NCBI RefSeq assembly: GCF_009765735.1
Contig: NZ_LMUW01000132.1
Location: forward strand, 1 to 62,834
Origin: Xenophilus sp. L33
GTDB taxonomy: Bacteria > Pseudomonadota > Gammaproteobacteria > Burkholderiales > Burkholderiaceae_C
DNA: 62,834 bases
Direction of reading: 5' to 3'
Shown here: piece after piece, positions 1 through 8,141 of the stretch
Position numbering within the stretch: the stretch's first letter is position 1
Layout of the letters: the number at the start of each line of letters is the position of its first letter
Translations under genes and position numbers: made by a program
Notes under the pieces: generated by a model
Told to the model about the DNA's origin: nothing
Seen by the model: only the letters and a program-made list of their open reading frames with translations
The model's database searches: none

Positions 1-1083
1 CGGCGCCGGCCGCGAATGGGGCGCGTTGCCGTCGTCGGCGGCGGGCCGGGTCGCGCCCGGGCCGAGCACGTGGGCATCGACCTCGTCCCAGGACAGGCGA
101 ACGCTCTCGCCGACCTCGTAGGCGCGTTCGACGAAGGCCTGCTCTGACAGCAGCACCGAGACGCTGCTGAGCTCCGGCCGCACGCCGGTCAGGCGCAGGC
201 CGAGCAGCACGTAGGTGCCCTGGTATTCGACGTCGGTGACATGCGCCGGCACGCCCGCTTCACCGGGCGCGCCGGTCGCCGGCGCGATGTGCATGTGGTC
301 GTTGCGCACCGCGATCAGGCCGCCCGGCGTCGCGAAGACGTTGTGGCCGCCCATGAAGCGGGCCACGAATTCGCTGGCCGGCCGGTTGTAGACCTCGTGC
401 GGCGAGCCGACCTGCTCGATCAGGCCGTTGTTCATGACGACCATCGTGTCGGCCAGCGCCATCGCCTCTTCCTGCGAGTGCGTGACGTGGATGAAGGTCA
501 GGCCCAGCTCCTTCTGCCAGCGCCGCAGCTCGGCGCGCATCTGGATGCGCAGGAAGGGGTCGAGCGCCGACAGCGGCTCGTCCAGCAGCAGCACGCGCGG
601 CTCGGTGATCAGCGCCCGCGCCAGCGCCACGCGCTGCTGCTGGCCGCCGGACAGCTCGCCGGGCTTGCGGGCGGCCAGGTGGCCCATCGCGACCCGCTCG
701 AGCAGGTTGGCGGCGCGCTTGTGGCGCTCGGCCTTGGAGACGCCCTTCATCTTCAGGCTGAAGGCCACGTTGTCGAGCGCCGAGAGATGCGGGAACAGCG
801 CGAAGCTCTGGAACATCATCGCCGTGCCGCGCGCCGCCGCCGGCAGGTTGGTGATGTTGCGGTTGTCCAGCAGGATGTCGCCGCCGGAGGCCGACTCGTG
901 GCCGGCCACCATGCGCAAGGTGGTGCTCTTGCCGCAGCCCGAGGGCCCGAGCAGGCAGCAGTAGCTTCCGCTGGCGATCCGCAGGTCGATCTGGTCGACG
1001 GCGGGAGGTGTGCCGGCCGCGTAGCGCTTGCTCAGCGAGACGATCTCAACGGCGGCGGGAGGAAGGGCGGTGACAGCATCCAT
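1..1083 (-). CDS. ABC transporter ATP-binding protein, PotA-like (3' end outside window)
   Basis: ATPase subunit of an importer of the polyamine/iron/sulfate class. 361 codons are visible from ATG at 1083 and the frame runs off the window start without a stop. Walker A GPSGCGKST is at residues 46-54, the Q-loop Gln near 92, signature LSGGQQQR at 144-151, and Walker B LLLDEP just after it. After about residue 240 the sequence FMGGHNVF leads into a TOBE-like C-terminal region, as in PotA/FbpC-type proteins. Permease and binding-protein genes would lie beyond the edge, so the substrate (putrescine/spermidine is the usual one for this subgroup) is inference. Confidence 0.9.
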   Translation of the reverse strand, partial: MDAVTALPPAAVEIVSLSKRYAAGTPPAVDQIDLRIASGSYCCLLGPSGCGKSTTLRMVAGHESASGGDILLDNRNITNLPAAARGTAMMFQSFALFPHLSALDNVAFSLKMKGVSKAERHKRAANLLERVAMGHLAARKPGELSGGQQQRVALARALITEPRVLLLDEPLSALDPFLRIQMRAELRRWQKELGLTFIHVTHSQEEAMALADTMVVMNNGLIEQVGSPHEVYNRPASEFVARFMGGHNVFATPGGLIAVRNDHMHIAPATGAPGEAGVPAHVTDVEYQGTYVLLGLRLTGVRPELSSVSVLLSEQAFVERAYEVGESVRLSWDEVDAHVLGPGATRPAADDGNAPHSRPAP

Positions 1084-1170
1084 TGCGGATGCGATCGCAA
1101 GACATGTGCCAGCGGATCGGTGCCGCGGCCGCACCGGGATGCGCCAAGCTGGTGCGCGGCCGGCGCTGCG

Positions 1171-2451
1171 TCAAGGTGGTGCGAAGCGGGCCGCCTCCAG
1201 CCCTTGCACGAGGCCGTCGCGCTGCACTTTGGTGAGGCCCTTCATCGCATCGGCCACCGCCTTGGCGCGTGCGCCGTCGACCTTGCCGTCGCGCTTCCAC
1301 TGCGCCAGGGCGTTGGTCGGATCCTGGACCAGCACCGCCAGCCAGACCGCCTGCACCGCGTCCACATTCCGTGCGCCGCGCTTGAAATAGGTGCGCGCCG
1401 CCGCTTCGGCGCCGCACAGGTTGGGGCCCCAGGGCGCGTTGTCGAGGTAGGCCTGGAGAATGCGCGCCTTGCCCAGCGTCTGCTCCAGCTCGACCGCGTA
1501 GAGCAGCGCGCGCAGCCGCTCGATGCCCGGGTCGCCGAGGTTGGCGACCGACGGGCTCAGGAGCCGGCCGAGTCGCTCGTCGAGGGTGCTGCCGGCGCGC
1601 TCGGCGCTGCCGGCCTTCGGGTTCAGGCCGAGCGCGGCCGTGAGCGCGCTCGCTTCGTAGCCGGGGTGGCTCAGGAAGGACGGGTCCTCGGCCGCGATGA
1701 CCGCCCGAGCCAGCGTGCTCTCGGCGCCGAGGCGGGCGGACGGGCCGCAGGCCGAGCGCGTGCCGACCAGCGCCTCGGTGCCGAGGCCGTCGACCGCGAA
1801 CTGCGAGAAGCGCGGCTGCACGCTGAAGGTGGCTGCCGGCAGGTTCAGCTGGGCGTCGAGCGCCAGGGTGCCGTCGATGTGGGCGCGTTGCAGTTCGGGC
1901 AGCCCGGGCGCCAGCGCCGCGTACCAGTCGACGATCGGTGCATCCGACGCATGGATCTCCGCCCGCAGCGCGCTCTGCGTGAGGCGACCGGTCCAGCGGG
2001 CATGCAGCACGTTCGGATGTGCACCGCCGCTGGCGCGGGCGGCGGGCGTCGCTTCGATCACGCCGCTCAGGGTGCCGGCGTCGCGGTGCACCGTGCCGCG
2101 CAGGCTGTCGAGCCGGATTGGCGTCTGGCCGAAGTCGGGCAGGGTGGCGCTGCAGGGGGCGCAGCGGGCCTCGAGCGTGGCGGAGGGCTCGTCCCAGCCC
2201 AGCACCACCGGGCCCCAGCGGCTGTCGAAGCCGTGGCCGTCGAGCCAGGGACCGGCCCAGGTCGAGGTCGCCAGCCGCAGCGCGGTCGGCACGCCGACGT
2301 CGATCGCGACCGGACCCACCTGGATGCGCGCCGGCCATTCGTCGGGGCCCGGCGCCAGCGCCAGCTTGACCACCAGGTACAGCGCGATCACCGCGGTCAG
2401 CACCAGCGCCAGCAGCGCGAACAACACGTACAGCGATGCTTTCTTCAGCAA
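1171..2451 (-). CDS. GT51-like peptidoglycan transglycosylase domain protein, divergent
   Basis: About 426 residues from a TTG start at 2451, chosen because it directly precedes LKKAS and one N-terminal membrane helix (roughly residues 4-30), and GTGAGAGA lies just upstream. A poorly conserved periplasmic region of about 220 residues follows. The C-terminal half resembles glycosyltransferase family 51: AEDPSFLSHPG matches the EDxxFxxHxG motif that carries the catalytic Glu, and ILQAYLDNAPWG and AARTYFKR match later family motifs. The usual GGSTITQQ motif reads AGSTLDERL, so both Gln residues are lost. No transpeptidase domain is present. It is probably an accessory or inactive MtgA relative; the in-frame ATG upstream is considered spurious. 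Confidence 0.7.
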   Translation of the reverse strand: MLKKASLYVLFALLALVLTAVIALYLVVKLALAPGPDEWPARIQVGPVAIDVGVPTALRLATSTWAGPWLDGHGFDSRWGPVVLGWDEPSATLEARCAPCSATLPDFGQTPIRLDSLRGTVHRDAGTLSGVIEATPAARASGGAHPNVLHARWTGRLTQSALRAEIHASDAPIVDWYAALAPGLPELQRAHIDGTLALDAQLNLPAATFSVQPRFSQFAVDGLGTEALVGTRSACGPSARLGAESTLARAVIAAEDPSFLSHPGYEASALTAALGLNPKAGSAERAGSTLDERLGRLLSPSVANLGDPGIERLRALLYAVELEQTLGKARILQAYLDNAPWGPNLCGAEAAARTYFKRGARNVDAVQAVWLAVLVQDPTNALAQWKRDGKVDGARAKAVADAMKGLTKVQRDGLVQGLEAARFAPP

Positions 2452-2660
2452 ATGTCTCTCACTCGGTTCGTCCCTCCAGGACCAGATCCTCGAGTGTCGG
2501 CGAAAGGAAGGGCCGCGGGCGTGCGCACGGTGCCGGCGGCCTGCATTTCGGCCGCGCACGGCTCCGGGCGACGAAACCGCGCCACAGTCGGGCCGGCCCG
2601 GGCAGCTCCGGCGTGGCGGGCGGTCCTTAAACTCCCCGCTCCGTCCTTTTCAACGCAGAC

Positions 2661-3266
2661 ATGGAAATCCTTACCCTGGTGATGCTGGCCATCGTCGGTG
2701 CCTACATCCTCCGCTCGGGCGACGAGCGCCAGCGCATCGCGCTCCTGGGCAGCCACCTGGGCCACTACCAGATCGAGAAGCTGATGGAAAGCCTCACCGA
2801 GGGCTATCTGCGCTGCCTCGGCGAGGACGACCCCGAGCGCCGCGAGCAGATCTGGCGGCTGCTCGACAACACCGAGGCGCGGCTGTCGGCCCAGTTCGAT
2901 CGCTTCGCCGCCGAGTTCCAGTCGGTCGACGAGGTCCGCTCGCGGGTCAGCCGCTTGCCCATCGGCCTGCCCTATGCCAGCCGCCTCTTCCCGCGGGCCA
3001 GCTTCGACCTGCGCCGCGCGCTGGCGATCCATGCGCGCGGCATCGGCGCGGCGATGCGCAACGACCTGCAGCGTCCGGCCAAGGCCAAGGCCTTCACCAT
3101 GTCGGCCGAGCTCTTCCTGATGCAGCACACCTGCCACTGGTACTGCAAGTCGAAGATGGTGGCGTCGGCGCGGATGCTGGCGCGGCACCGCACGCCCTAC
3201 CAGCAGCTGGTCGACTCGGTCAGCGACGACACCCGCAAGGGCTACCTGGCGCTGGTCGCGGGCTGA
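2661..3266 (+). CDS. conserved hypothetical protein with N-terminal hydrophobic segment
   Basis: 201 residues starting MEILTLVMLAIVGAYIL, a short hydrophobic stretch that could be a membrane anchor, followed by a mostly helical, charged soluble region. I recognise no catalytic motif. A Cys-rich patch (HTCHWYCKSK) lies around residues 155-164. It is divergent from the GT51-like gene, with 209 bp between the starts; the sequence TTAAACT near 2627 could be part of a -10 region. GC and codon use match the neighbours, so it looks like a native gene. Function unknown. Confidence 0.75.
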   Translation: MEILTLVMLAIVGAYILRSGDERQRIALLGSHLGHYQIEKLMESLTEGYLRCLGEDDPERREQIWRLLDNTEARLSAQFDRFAAEFQSVDEVRSRVSRLPIGLPYASRLFPRASFDLRRALAIHARGIGAAMRNDLQRPAKAKAFTMSAELFLMQHTCHWYCKSKMVASARMLARHRTPYQQLVDSVSDDTRKGYLALVAG

Positions 3267-3276
3267 GGCCGCGGGG

Positions 3277-3471
3277 TCAGGCGGCCCGGTAGCCCGCGTT
3301 CTCGATGGCGGCAATGATGTCCTGGCGCGGATGCTCGCTCACCACGTCGACATGGCCGCTCTCGAGGTCGACCGTGACCTGCGCGCTCGGATCGATGGTC
3401 TCGACCGCACCCTTCACCAGGCCGGCGCAGTGGTCGCAGCTCATGCCCGACACCTGAAACTTCTGGCTCAT
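3277..3471 (-). CDS. copZ: heavy-metal-associated domain protein, CopZ-type copper chaperone
   Basis: 64 residues forming a single HMA domain. The metal-binding loop GMSCDHC near residues 9-15 gives the MxCxxC motif that binds Cu(I) through two cysteines, and the fold ends with the usual IENAGY motif. The length is normal for free-standing chaperones that pass copper to a P1B-type ATPase, which is not in this window. The gene is divergent from a response regulator (131 bp between starts). No CueR-type operator is obvious. Zn or another soft metal is a less likely ligand. Confidence 0.9.
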   Translation of the reverse strand: MSQKFQVSGMSCDHCAGLVKGAVETIDPSAQVTVDLESGHVDVVSEHPRQDIIAAIENAGYRAA

Positions 3472-3602
3472 CGCAATGGCTCCTTCGTTTGAAACAGGGG
3501 GCCTAGTTTGAACCTTTCCGTGGCACCGATGTCTCGCAGGGGCCTACTGGAGCCCATGCGCCGCATGCGGTACAAACGGCTACCTTTTCTCCGGGTCCAC
3601 CC

Positions 3603-4292
3603 ATGCGAATCCTCCTGATCGAAGACGACGCGGTGCTGCGCGGCGTGATGCTGCGCAGCTTCAGCGATGCCGGCCACCGGGTCGACGTGGCCACCAACGT
3701 CGAGGATGCCGACCACCTCTGGCGCGTCCAGACCTTCGACGCGGTGCTGCTCGACCTCACCCTGCCGGCCACCGCCAGCCCGACGAGCGGCCTGGCCAGC
3801 GGCCTGGTGGCGCTGCGCCATGCCCGCGGCCGCGGCGACCGCACGCCGGTGCTGGTGCTCACCGCCCGCGACCGCACCGAGGAGCGCATCGCCGGGCTCG
3901 ATGCCGGCGCCGACGACTACCTGGGCAAGCCCTTCGATCTGGCCGAGGTAGAGGCACGGCTGCGCGCCCTGGTGCGCCGCGCCCAGGGCACCGAGGACAT
4001 CGCGCTGCTCGGCCAGCTGCGGCTCGACCGCCGGGCGCGCCGCTTTGGCGTCGGCGGCGTGCCGCTCGACCTGCCGGCGCGCGAGTTCGAGGTGCTGTGG
4101 GAGCTGATGAGTCCGCCGGGCCGCACCATCAGCAAGCGCGAGCTGTCCGACAAGCTGTCGACCTTCGACGAATCGCTGGGCGACAACGCGCTCGAGGCCT
4201 TCATCTCGCGGCTGCGCAAGAAGCTGGTCGGCAGCGGCGCGGTGATCCGCACCCTGCGCGGCATCGGCTACCTGATGGAAGCGGAAGCCTGA
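3603..4292 (+). CDS. OmpR-family response regulator
   Basis: 229 residues: receiver domain (1-120) and a winged-helix DNA-binding domain (about 130-229, ending LRGIGYLMEAEA). Acidic pocket E7-D8-D9, phospho-acceptor D51 in VLLDLTLP, and the conserved Lys in DDYLGKPFD. Odd point: the loop after D51 (ATASPTSGLASG) is about eight residues longer than the usual LPDxDG turn of the family, which may alter partner recognition. The sensor kinase gene follows two bases after the stop, so the two form one operon. Position beside copZ hints at metals, but nothing in the sequence proves the stimulus. Confidence 0.92.
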   Translation: MRILLIEDDAVLRGVMLRSFSDAGHRVDVATNVEDADHLWRVQTFDAVLLDLTLPATASPTSGLASGLVALRHARGRGDRTPVLVLTARDRTEERIAGLDAGADDYLGKPFDLAEVEARLRALVRRAQGTEDIALLGQLRLDRRARRFGVGGVPLDLPAREFEVLWELMSPPGRTISKRELSDKLSTFDESLGDNALEAFISRLRKKLVGSGAVIRTLRGIGYLMEAEA

Positions 4293-4294
4293 GC

Positions 4295-5665
4295 GTGACC
4301 GCCCGCCAGGCCCTCGCGGCCACGGCACCGTCGCTCACCGTGCGGGTGCTGCGCAGCGTGCTGCTGCCGCTCGGCCTCACCTGGCTGGCGGGCACCGCAG
4401 TGGCCCTGTTCATCGCCAACCACTTCACCGAGCAGGCCTTCGACCGGGCCATGCTGGACGACGCCTATGCGCTGTCGTTCAACGTCCAGACCGGCGAGCG
4501 CGGGGTCGAATTCCTGCTGTCGCCGCGCGAGGTCGACAACGTGCTGTTCGACCAGGCCGAGGCGGTCTACTTCGCGGTGCTGCGACCCGATGGCTCGCTG
4601 CTCGCCGGCGACGCCGGCCTGCAGGCGCCGGCGCCGCCCGAGGGCGCGCGCTACCGCTTCTCGGACATCGACTTCCAGGGCAAGGCGCTGCGCGCGGTGG
4701 TGCTCAACCACGAACTGCCCGAGCCCTACCAGGTGGTGATCGCGCAGACCACGCATGCGCGCGCGGTGCTGCTCGAGCGGCTGCTCGGCTATTCGCTGGC
4801 GCCGCAGCTGCTGCTGCTGGCGCTGCTCGCGAGCTGGCTCTGGCGCAGCATCGGCCGCGAGCTGCGGCCGCTCGATGCGCTGCGCCGCACGCTCGAGAAG
4901 CGCCATGCGCACGACCTGACGGCCGTGCCGGTGGCGCGCAGCTCGCGCGAGATGGAGCAGCTCGGCGAGACGCTCAATGCGCTGCTCGAACGGCTGGCGC
5001 ACAGTGTGCTGGCGCAGCGCGAATTCGCCGGCAACGTGGCGCACGAGCTGCGCACGCCGCTGGCCGGCATCCGCGCGCTAGCCGACTACGGCCTGGCGCA
5101 GCGCGATCCCGAGATCTGGCGCGAGCAGCTGCTGCACATCGCCGCCAGCCAGGCCCGCGCCAGCCACCTGGTCGACCAGCTGCTCGGCCTGGCGCTGGCC
5201 GACGAAGGCCGCACCGGCCTGCAGCGCGAGCCGCTGCGGCTGGACAAGCTGGCGCAGGAAGCGGTCATGCGCCATCTGGCGCGCGCCGACGCGCAGGGCG
5301 TCGACCTCGGCGCGATGGGCCTCGACGAGGAAGTGACCGTGCAGGCCAACGCCGCGCTGGTCGAAGGCATCCTCGACAACCTGATCGACAACGCGCTGCG
5401 CTACGGCGGCCAGACGATCACGGTCGAGGTCTCGGGCTCGACCCTCGGCGTGGCCGACGACGGCCCGGGCATCGCACCGGCGGCGCAGGCCGACCTGATG
5501 CAGCGCTGGGCGCAGGGCCAGGCCGGGCAGAAGCTCGGCCAGGGCGCGGGCCTGGGCCTGGCGATCGTGTCGCGCTATGCCGGCCTGCTGGGTGCCGAGC
5601 TGCGCTTCGGTCAGGCTTCCGACAGCGGCGGGCTGCGGGTCAGCGTGGCCTTCCAGCCGAGCTGA
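4295..5665 (+). CDS. sensor histidine kinase, TctE/QseC type
   Basis: 456 residues from a GTG at 4295, two bases after the response-regulator stop; upstream in-frame codons lie inside that gene and do not resemble a kinase. Two membrane helices (about 20-45 and 165-190) flank a 120-residue periplasmic region like the 2CSK_N sensor domain of TctE proteins. A short linker leads to the HisKA domain with the phosphorylated His at about residue 250 in AHELRTPLAG. The ATPase domain shows N-box DNLIDNALRYG, G1 DDGPGIAP and G2 GAGLGLAIV, all intact. It should phosphorylate the regulator encoded just upstream. The ligand is unknown; TctE relatives sense tricarboxylates, others divalent metals. Confidence 0.92.
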   Translation: MTARQALAATAPSLTVRVLRSVLLPLGLTWLAGTAVALFIANHFTEQAFDRAMLDDAYALSFNVQTGERGVEFLLSPREVDNVLFDQAEAVYFAVLRPDGSLLAGDAGLQAPAPPEGARYRFSDIDFQGKALRAVVLNHELPEPYQVVIAQTTHARAVLLERLLGYSLAPQLLLLALLASWLWRSIGRELRPLDALRRTLEKRHAHDLTAVPVARSSREMEQLGETLNALLERLAHSVLAQREFAGNVAHELRTPLAGIRALADYGLAQRDPEIWREQLLHIAASQARASHLVDQLLGLALADEGRTGLQREPLRLDKLAQEAVMRHLARADAQGVDLGAMGLDEEVTVQANAALVEGILDNLIDNALRYGGQTITVEVSGSTLGVADDGPGIAPAAQADLMQRWAQGQAGQKLGQGAGLGLAIVSRYAGLLGAELRFGQASDSGGLRVSVAFQPS

Positions 5666-5686
5666 TCCGCGAGCGCGGTCGCCTTG

Positions 5687-6790
5687 TCAGGCGAGTGCCG
5701 GGTAGTCGGTGTAGCCGGCTTCGCCGCCGCCGTAGAAGGTGTTCTTGTCCCAGGCGTTGAGGGTCGCGCCTTCGCGCAGGCGGCGCACCAGGTCGGGGTT
5801 CGAGATGAAGGGCTTGCCGAAGGCGACCAGATCGTCGCCTTCCTTGAGCGCTTCCTCGGCGAGCGACTTGTCGTAGCCGTTGTTCACCATCCAGGCGCCC
5901 TTGCCGCCGGCCTGGCGGTAGGCGGCGCGCAATGCCTCGTAGTCGAAGGGGCGGTCTTCCAGTTCGCGCGGGCCGCCGGTGGCGCCCTCGATGACGTGGA
6001 TGTAGGCCAGGTTCAGCGGTGCCAGTTGCTTGACCACGTAGTCGAAGAGCGCCTGCGGATGCTCGTCGTGCGCGTCGTTGGCCGGCGTCACCGGCGACAG
6101 GCGGATGCCGGTGCGGCCGCCGCCGACCGCGTCGGTGACCGCGCGGGTCACTTCGAGCAGCAGGCGTGCGCGGTTCTGGATGCTGCCGCCGTAGTCGTCG
6201 GTGCGGTGGTTGCTGCCGGTCTTCAGGAACTGGTCGAGCAGATAGCCGTTGGCGCCGTGGATCTCGACGCCGTCGAAGCCCGCGGTCTCGACCGCGTTGC
6301 GTGCCGCGGTGGCGTAGCTGTGGACGATGCCCGGCAGTTCGCTCGCGTCGAGGGCGCGCGGCTCGGAGGTGTCGACGAAGCTCGGCACGCCGTTCTTGAT
6401 CAGGACGGTCTTGGTCTTGGCGGCGATCGCCGAGGGCGCGACCGGCTTGCCGTTGTCCGGCTGCAGGTCGGTGTGCGAGACGCGGCCCACATGCCACAGC
6501 TGGACCACGATCTTGCCGCCCTTGGCATGCACCGCGTCGGTCACCTTCTTCCAGGCATCGAGCTGCTCGGTGCCGTAGAGGCCCGGCACGTCGGAGTAGC
6601 CCTGGCCCTGCTGGCTGATGGCGGTGGCTTCGGTGATCAGCAGGCCGGCCGAGGCGCGCTGCGCGTAGTAGGTGGCGGTGATGTCGCGCGGCACCGCATT
6701 GGGCGAGCGGTTGCGCGTCAGCGGCGCCATCACGATGCGATTGGCGAGCGCCAGGTCGCCGGCCTTGACGGGATCGAAGAGAGAGGACAT
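5687..6790 (-). CDS. nemA: old yellow enzyme family NADH:flavin oxidoreductase / alkene reductase
   Basis: 367 residues from ATG at 6790 (MSSLFDPVKAGDLAL), the standard N-terminus for NemA-type enzymes. FMN-dependent TIM barrel that reduces activated alkenes such as N-ethylmaleimide, nitrate esters or enones with NAD(P)H. Visible signatures: MAPLTRNRS near the start, the His-Asn substrate pair in EIHGANGYLLDQFL, DDYGGSIQNRARL, and the phosphate-binding end VAFGKPFISNPDLV. The gene lies downstream of a glutathione transferase gene on the same strand (114 bp gap containing an inverted repeat), which suggests a joint electrophile-detoxification role. No NemR-type repressor is adjacent. Confidence 0.9.
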   Translation of the reverse strand: MSSLFDPVKAGDLALANRIVMAPLTRNRSPNAVPRDITATYYAQRASAGLLITEATAISQQGQGYSDVPGLYGTEQLDAWKKVTDAVHAKGGKIVVQLWHVGRVSHTDLQPDNGKPVAPSAIAAKTKTVLIKNGVPSFVDTSEPRALDASELPGIVHSYATAARNAVETAGFDGVEIHGANGYLLDQFLKTGSNHRTDDYGGSIQNRARLLLEVTRAVTDAVGGGRTGIRLSPVTPANDAHDEHPQALFDYVVKQLAPLNLAYIHVIEGATGGPRELEDRPFDYEALRAAYRQAGGKGAWMVNNGYDKSLAEEALKEGDDLVAFGKPFISNPDLVRRLREGATLNAWDKNTFYGGGEAGYTDYPALA

Positions 6791-6822
6791 GGAGTCGAGT
6801 GCCTGTGGTTGGGATGTCGGAA

Positions 6823-6890
6823 AGCGAAAGCCGGCCAAGGGTAATCCCTGCACCGCAACCCTGCTGTGGCAAGGTTGTCGGGCTTTCGCT
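6823..6890. repeat. 10-bp perfect inverted repeat between the gst and nemA-like genes
   Basis: AGCGAAAGCC (6823-6832) is matched exactly by its complement GGCTTTCGCT (6881-6890), with 48 bases between. It sits in the 114-bp gap upstream of the nemA-like gene. It could be a long-loop RNA structure or two half-sites for a regulator; no T-run marks it as a terminator. Confidence 0.5.
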
Positions 6891-6904
6891 ACCGGGTGGC
6901 GGCC

Positions 6905-7525
6905 TTACTTGGCGGCGGCCTGCAGCAGGCCTTCGGCCTTGAGCGCTTCCTGCACCGCGGGGCGCGCGGCGATGCGGGCCTGCCAGGCACGCACGTTCGG
7001 GTAGGGCGCGAGGTCGACGCCGGTGGGCTTGGCCCAGTTGCTGACCGTGAACAGGTAGCCGTCGGCGACGCTGAAGTGGTCGCCCATCAGGTATTCCTTG
7101 TCGGCCAGCTGGCCTTCGAGCCACTGGTAGCGCGACAGCAGGCGCGTCTTGGCGATGGTCTTGGCTTCCTCCGGCATGTTCGGGTTGAACATCGGCGAGT
7201 AGCCCTTGTGGATCTCGGTGCCGATGAAGGTCAGCCACTCCTGCAGGCGATAGCGCTGCAGCGTGCCGTTGGCCGGTGCGAGGTTCTTGGTCGGCACCTG
7301 GTCGGCGATGTACTGCAGGATGGCCGGGCCTTCGCGCAGGCGCGTGCCGTCGTCGAGTTCGAGCATCGGCACATAGCCGAGCGGGTTGATGCCGTAGTAG
7401 TCGGTGCCGTCCTGGAGCTTGTGGCTCTTGGTGCTGGCGAGGACCGGCTCGAAGGCCAGGCCGGCTTCGCGCAGGGCGATGTGGGGCGACAGCGAGCAGG
7501 CGCCCGGCGAGTAATACAGCTTCAT
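6905..7525 (-). CDS. glutathione S-transferase, beta-class like
   Basis: 206 residues from ATG at 7525 (MKLYYSPGACSLSPH). The N-terminal thioredoxin-like domain carries Cys10 in SPGACSLSPH, the residue characteristic of bacterial beta-class GSTs, then the cis-Pro region GYVPMLELDDG and the glutathione-binding REGPAILQYIAD. The C-terminal helical domain holds the conserved capping motif SVADGYLF. Length is typical. It probably conjugates or reduces electrophiles with glutathione in the cytoplasm. It lies upstream of the nemA-like reductase on the same strand. The longer frame upstream has no convincing start. Confidence 0.92.
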   Translation of the reverse strand: MKLYYSPGACSLSPHIALREAGLAFEPVLASTKSHKLQDGTDYYGINPLGYVPMLELDDGTRLREGPAILQYIADQVPTKNLAPANGTLQRYRLQEWLTFIGTEIHKGYSPMFNPNMPEEAKTIAKTRLLSRYQWLEGQLADKEYLMGDHFSVADGYLFTVSNWAKPTGVDLAPYPNVRAWQARIAARPAVQEALKAEGLLQAAAK

Positions 7526-7702
7526 TGGTTTGGCTCCGGTGGATTGGCAGGTGGCGTCGATGCGCGCCGGGCGACATGCTAGCGCGGGCGCCAAGTGATT
7601 TTGTCCTACGGTGGCAAGCGCAAGGCGACTATGAGCGCCGGGCGCCCGGCTTCATATCCTTCATTCCGTCGCGGCCGTGGGTCGCCAACCAGGAGAGAAG
7701 CA

Positions 7703-7888
7703 ATGTTGAAGTACGCCATCATTTTTGCGGTGATCTCGCTGATCGCCGGTTTGCTCGGCTTCGGCGGCGTCGCGGCCGGCGCAGCCGGTATCGCCAAGGT
7801 GCTGTTCGGGCTGTTCCTGATCCTCACGGTCGTGTTCCTGGTGCTCGCCGCGCTGGGCATCGGCGCTGCGCGGAAAGCCTTGCATTGA
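7703..7888 (+). CDS. DUF1328 (YtjA-type) small membrane protein
   Basis: 61 residues: MLKYAIIFAVISLIAGLLGFGG, then a second hydrophobic span (LFGLFLILTVVFLVLAAL) and a short basic tail. This is the two-helix pattern of the UPF0391/DUF1328 family, which is widespread and uncharacterised, often induced in stress or biofilm conditions. A strong ribosome site AGGAGAG starts at 7691, which fixes the ATG at 7703. Function unknown. Confidence 0.9.
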   Translation: MLKYAIIFAVISLIAGLLGFGGVAAGAAGIAKVLFGLFLILTVVFLVLAALGIGAARKALH

Positions 7889-8141
7889 TGCAGCCGGTCT
7901 GGAACGGCTGGTCGCAGTCGCGCTCGCTGGGCGCGCTGCTGCAGAGCCCGGCGCATCGAGTGCTGCGCGTGTTGCAGGTGACGACCGCACATTGGCCGGT
8001 CGCCGCCAGGAAGGTCGCGCCGTCGAACGCCGTGCGGGCTCGTGACCTGCGAATCGTCGATTCGCGCAGGGCTGAGCACGCCTGACGAGCCTCGAACGAG
8101 TTTTCGCGTCGAGCCCTTCGGCCGGCGCCGCAAGGATTCCC

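Noticed and set aside
241..2682. Long forward frame over the ABC ATPase and transglycosylase region
   Set aside because: Opposite strand to two recognisable genes; composition is low-complexity and no motif is present.
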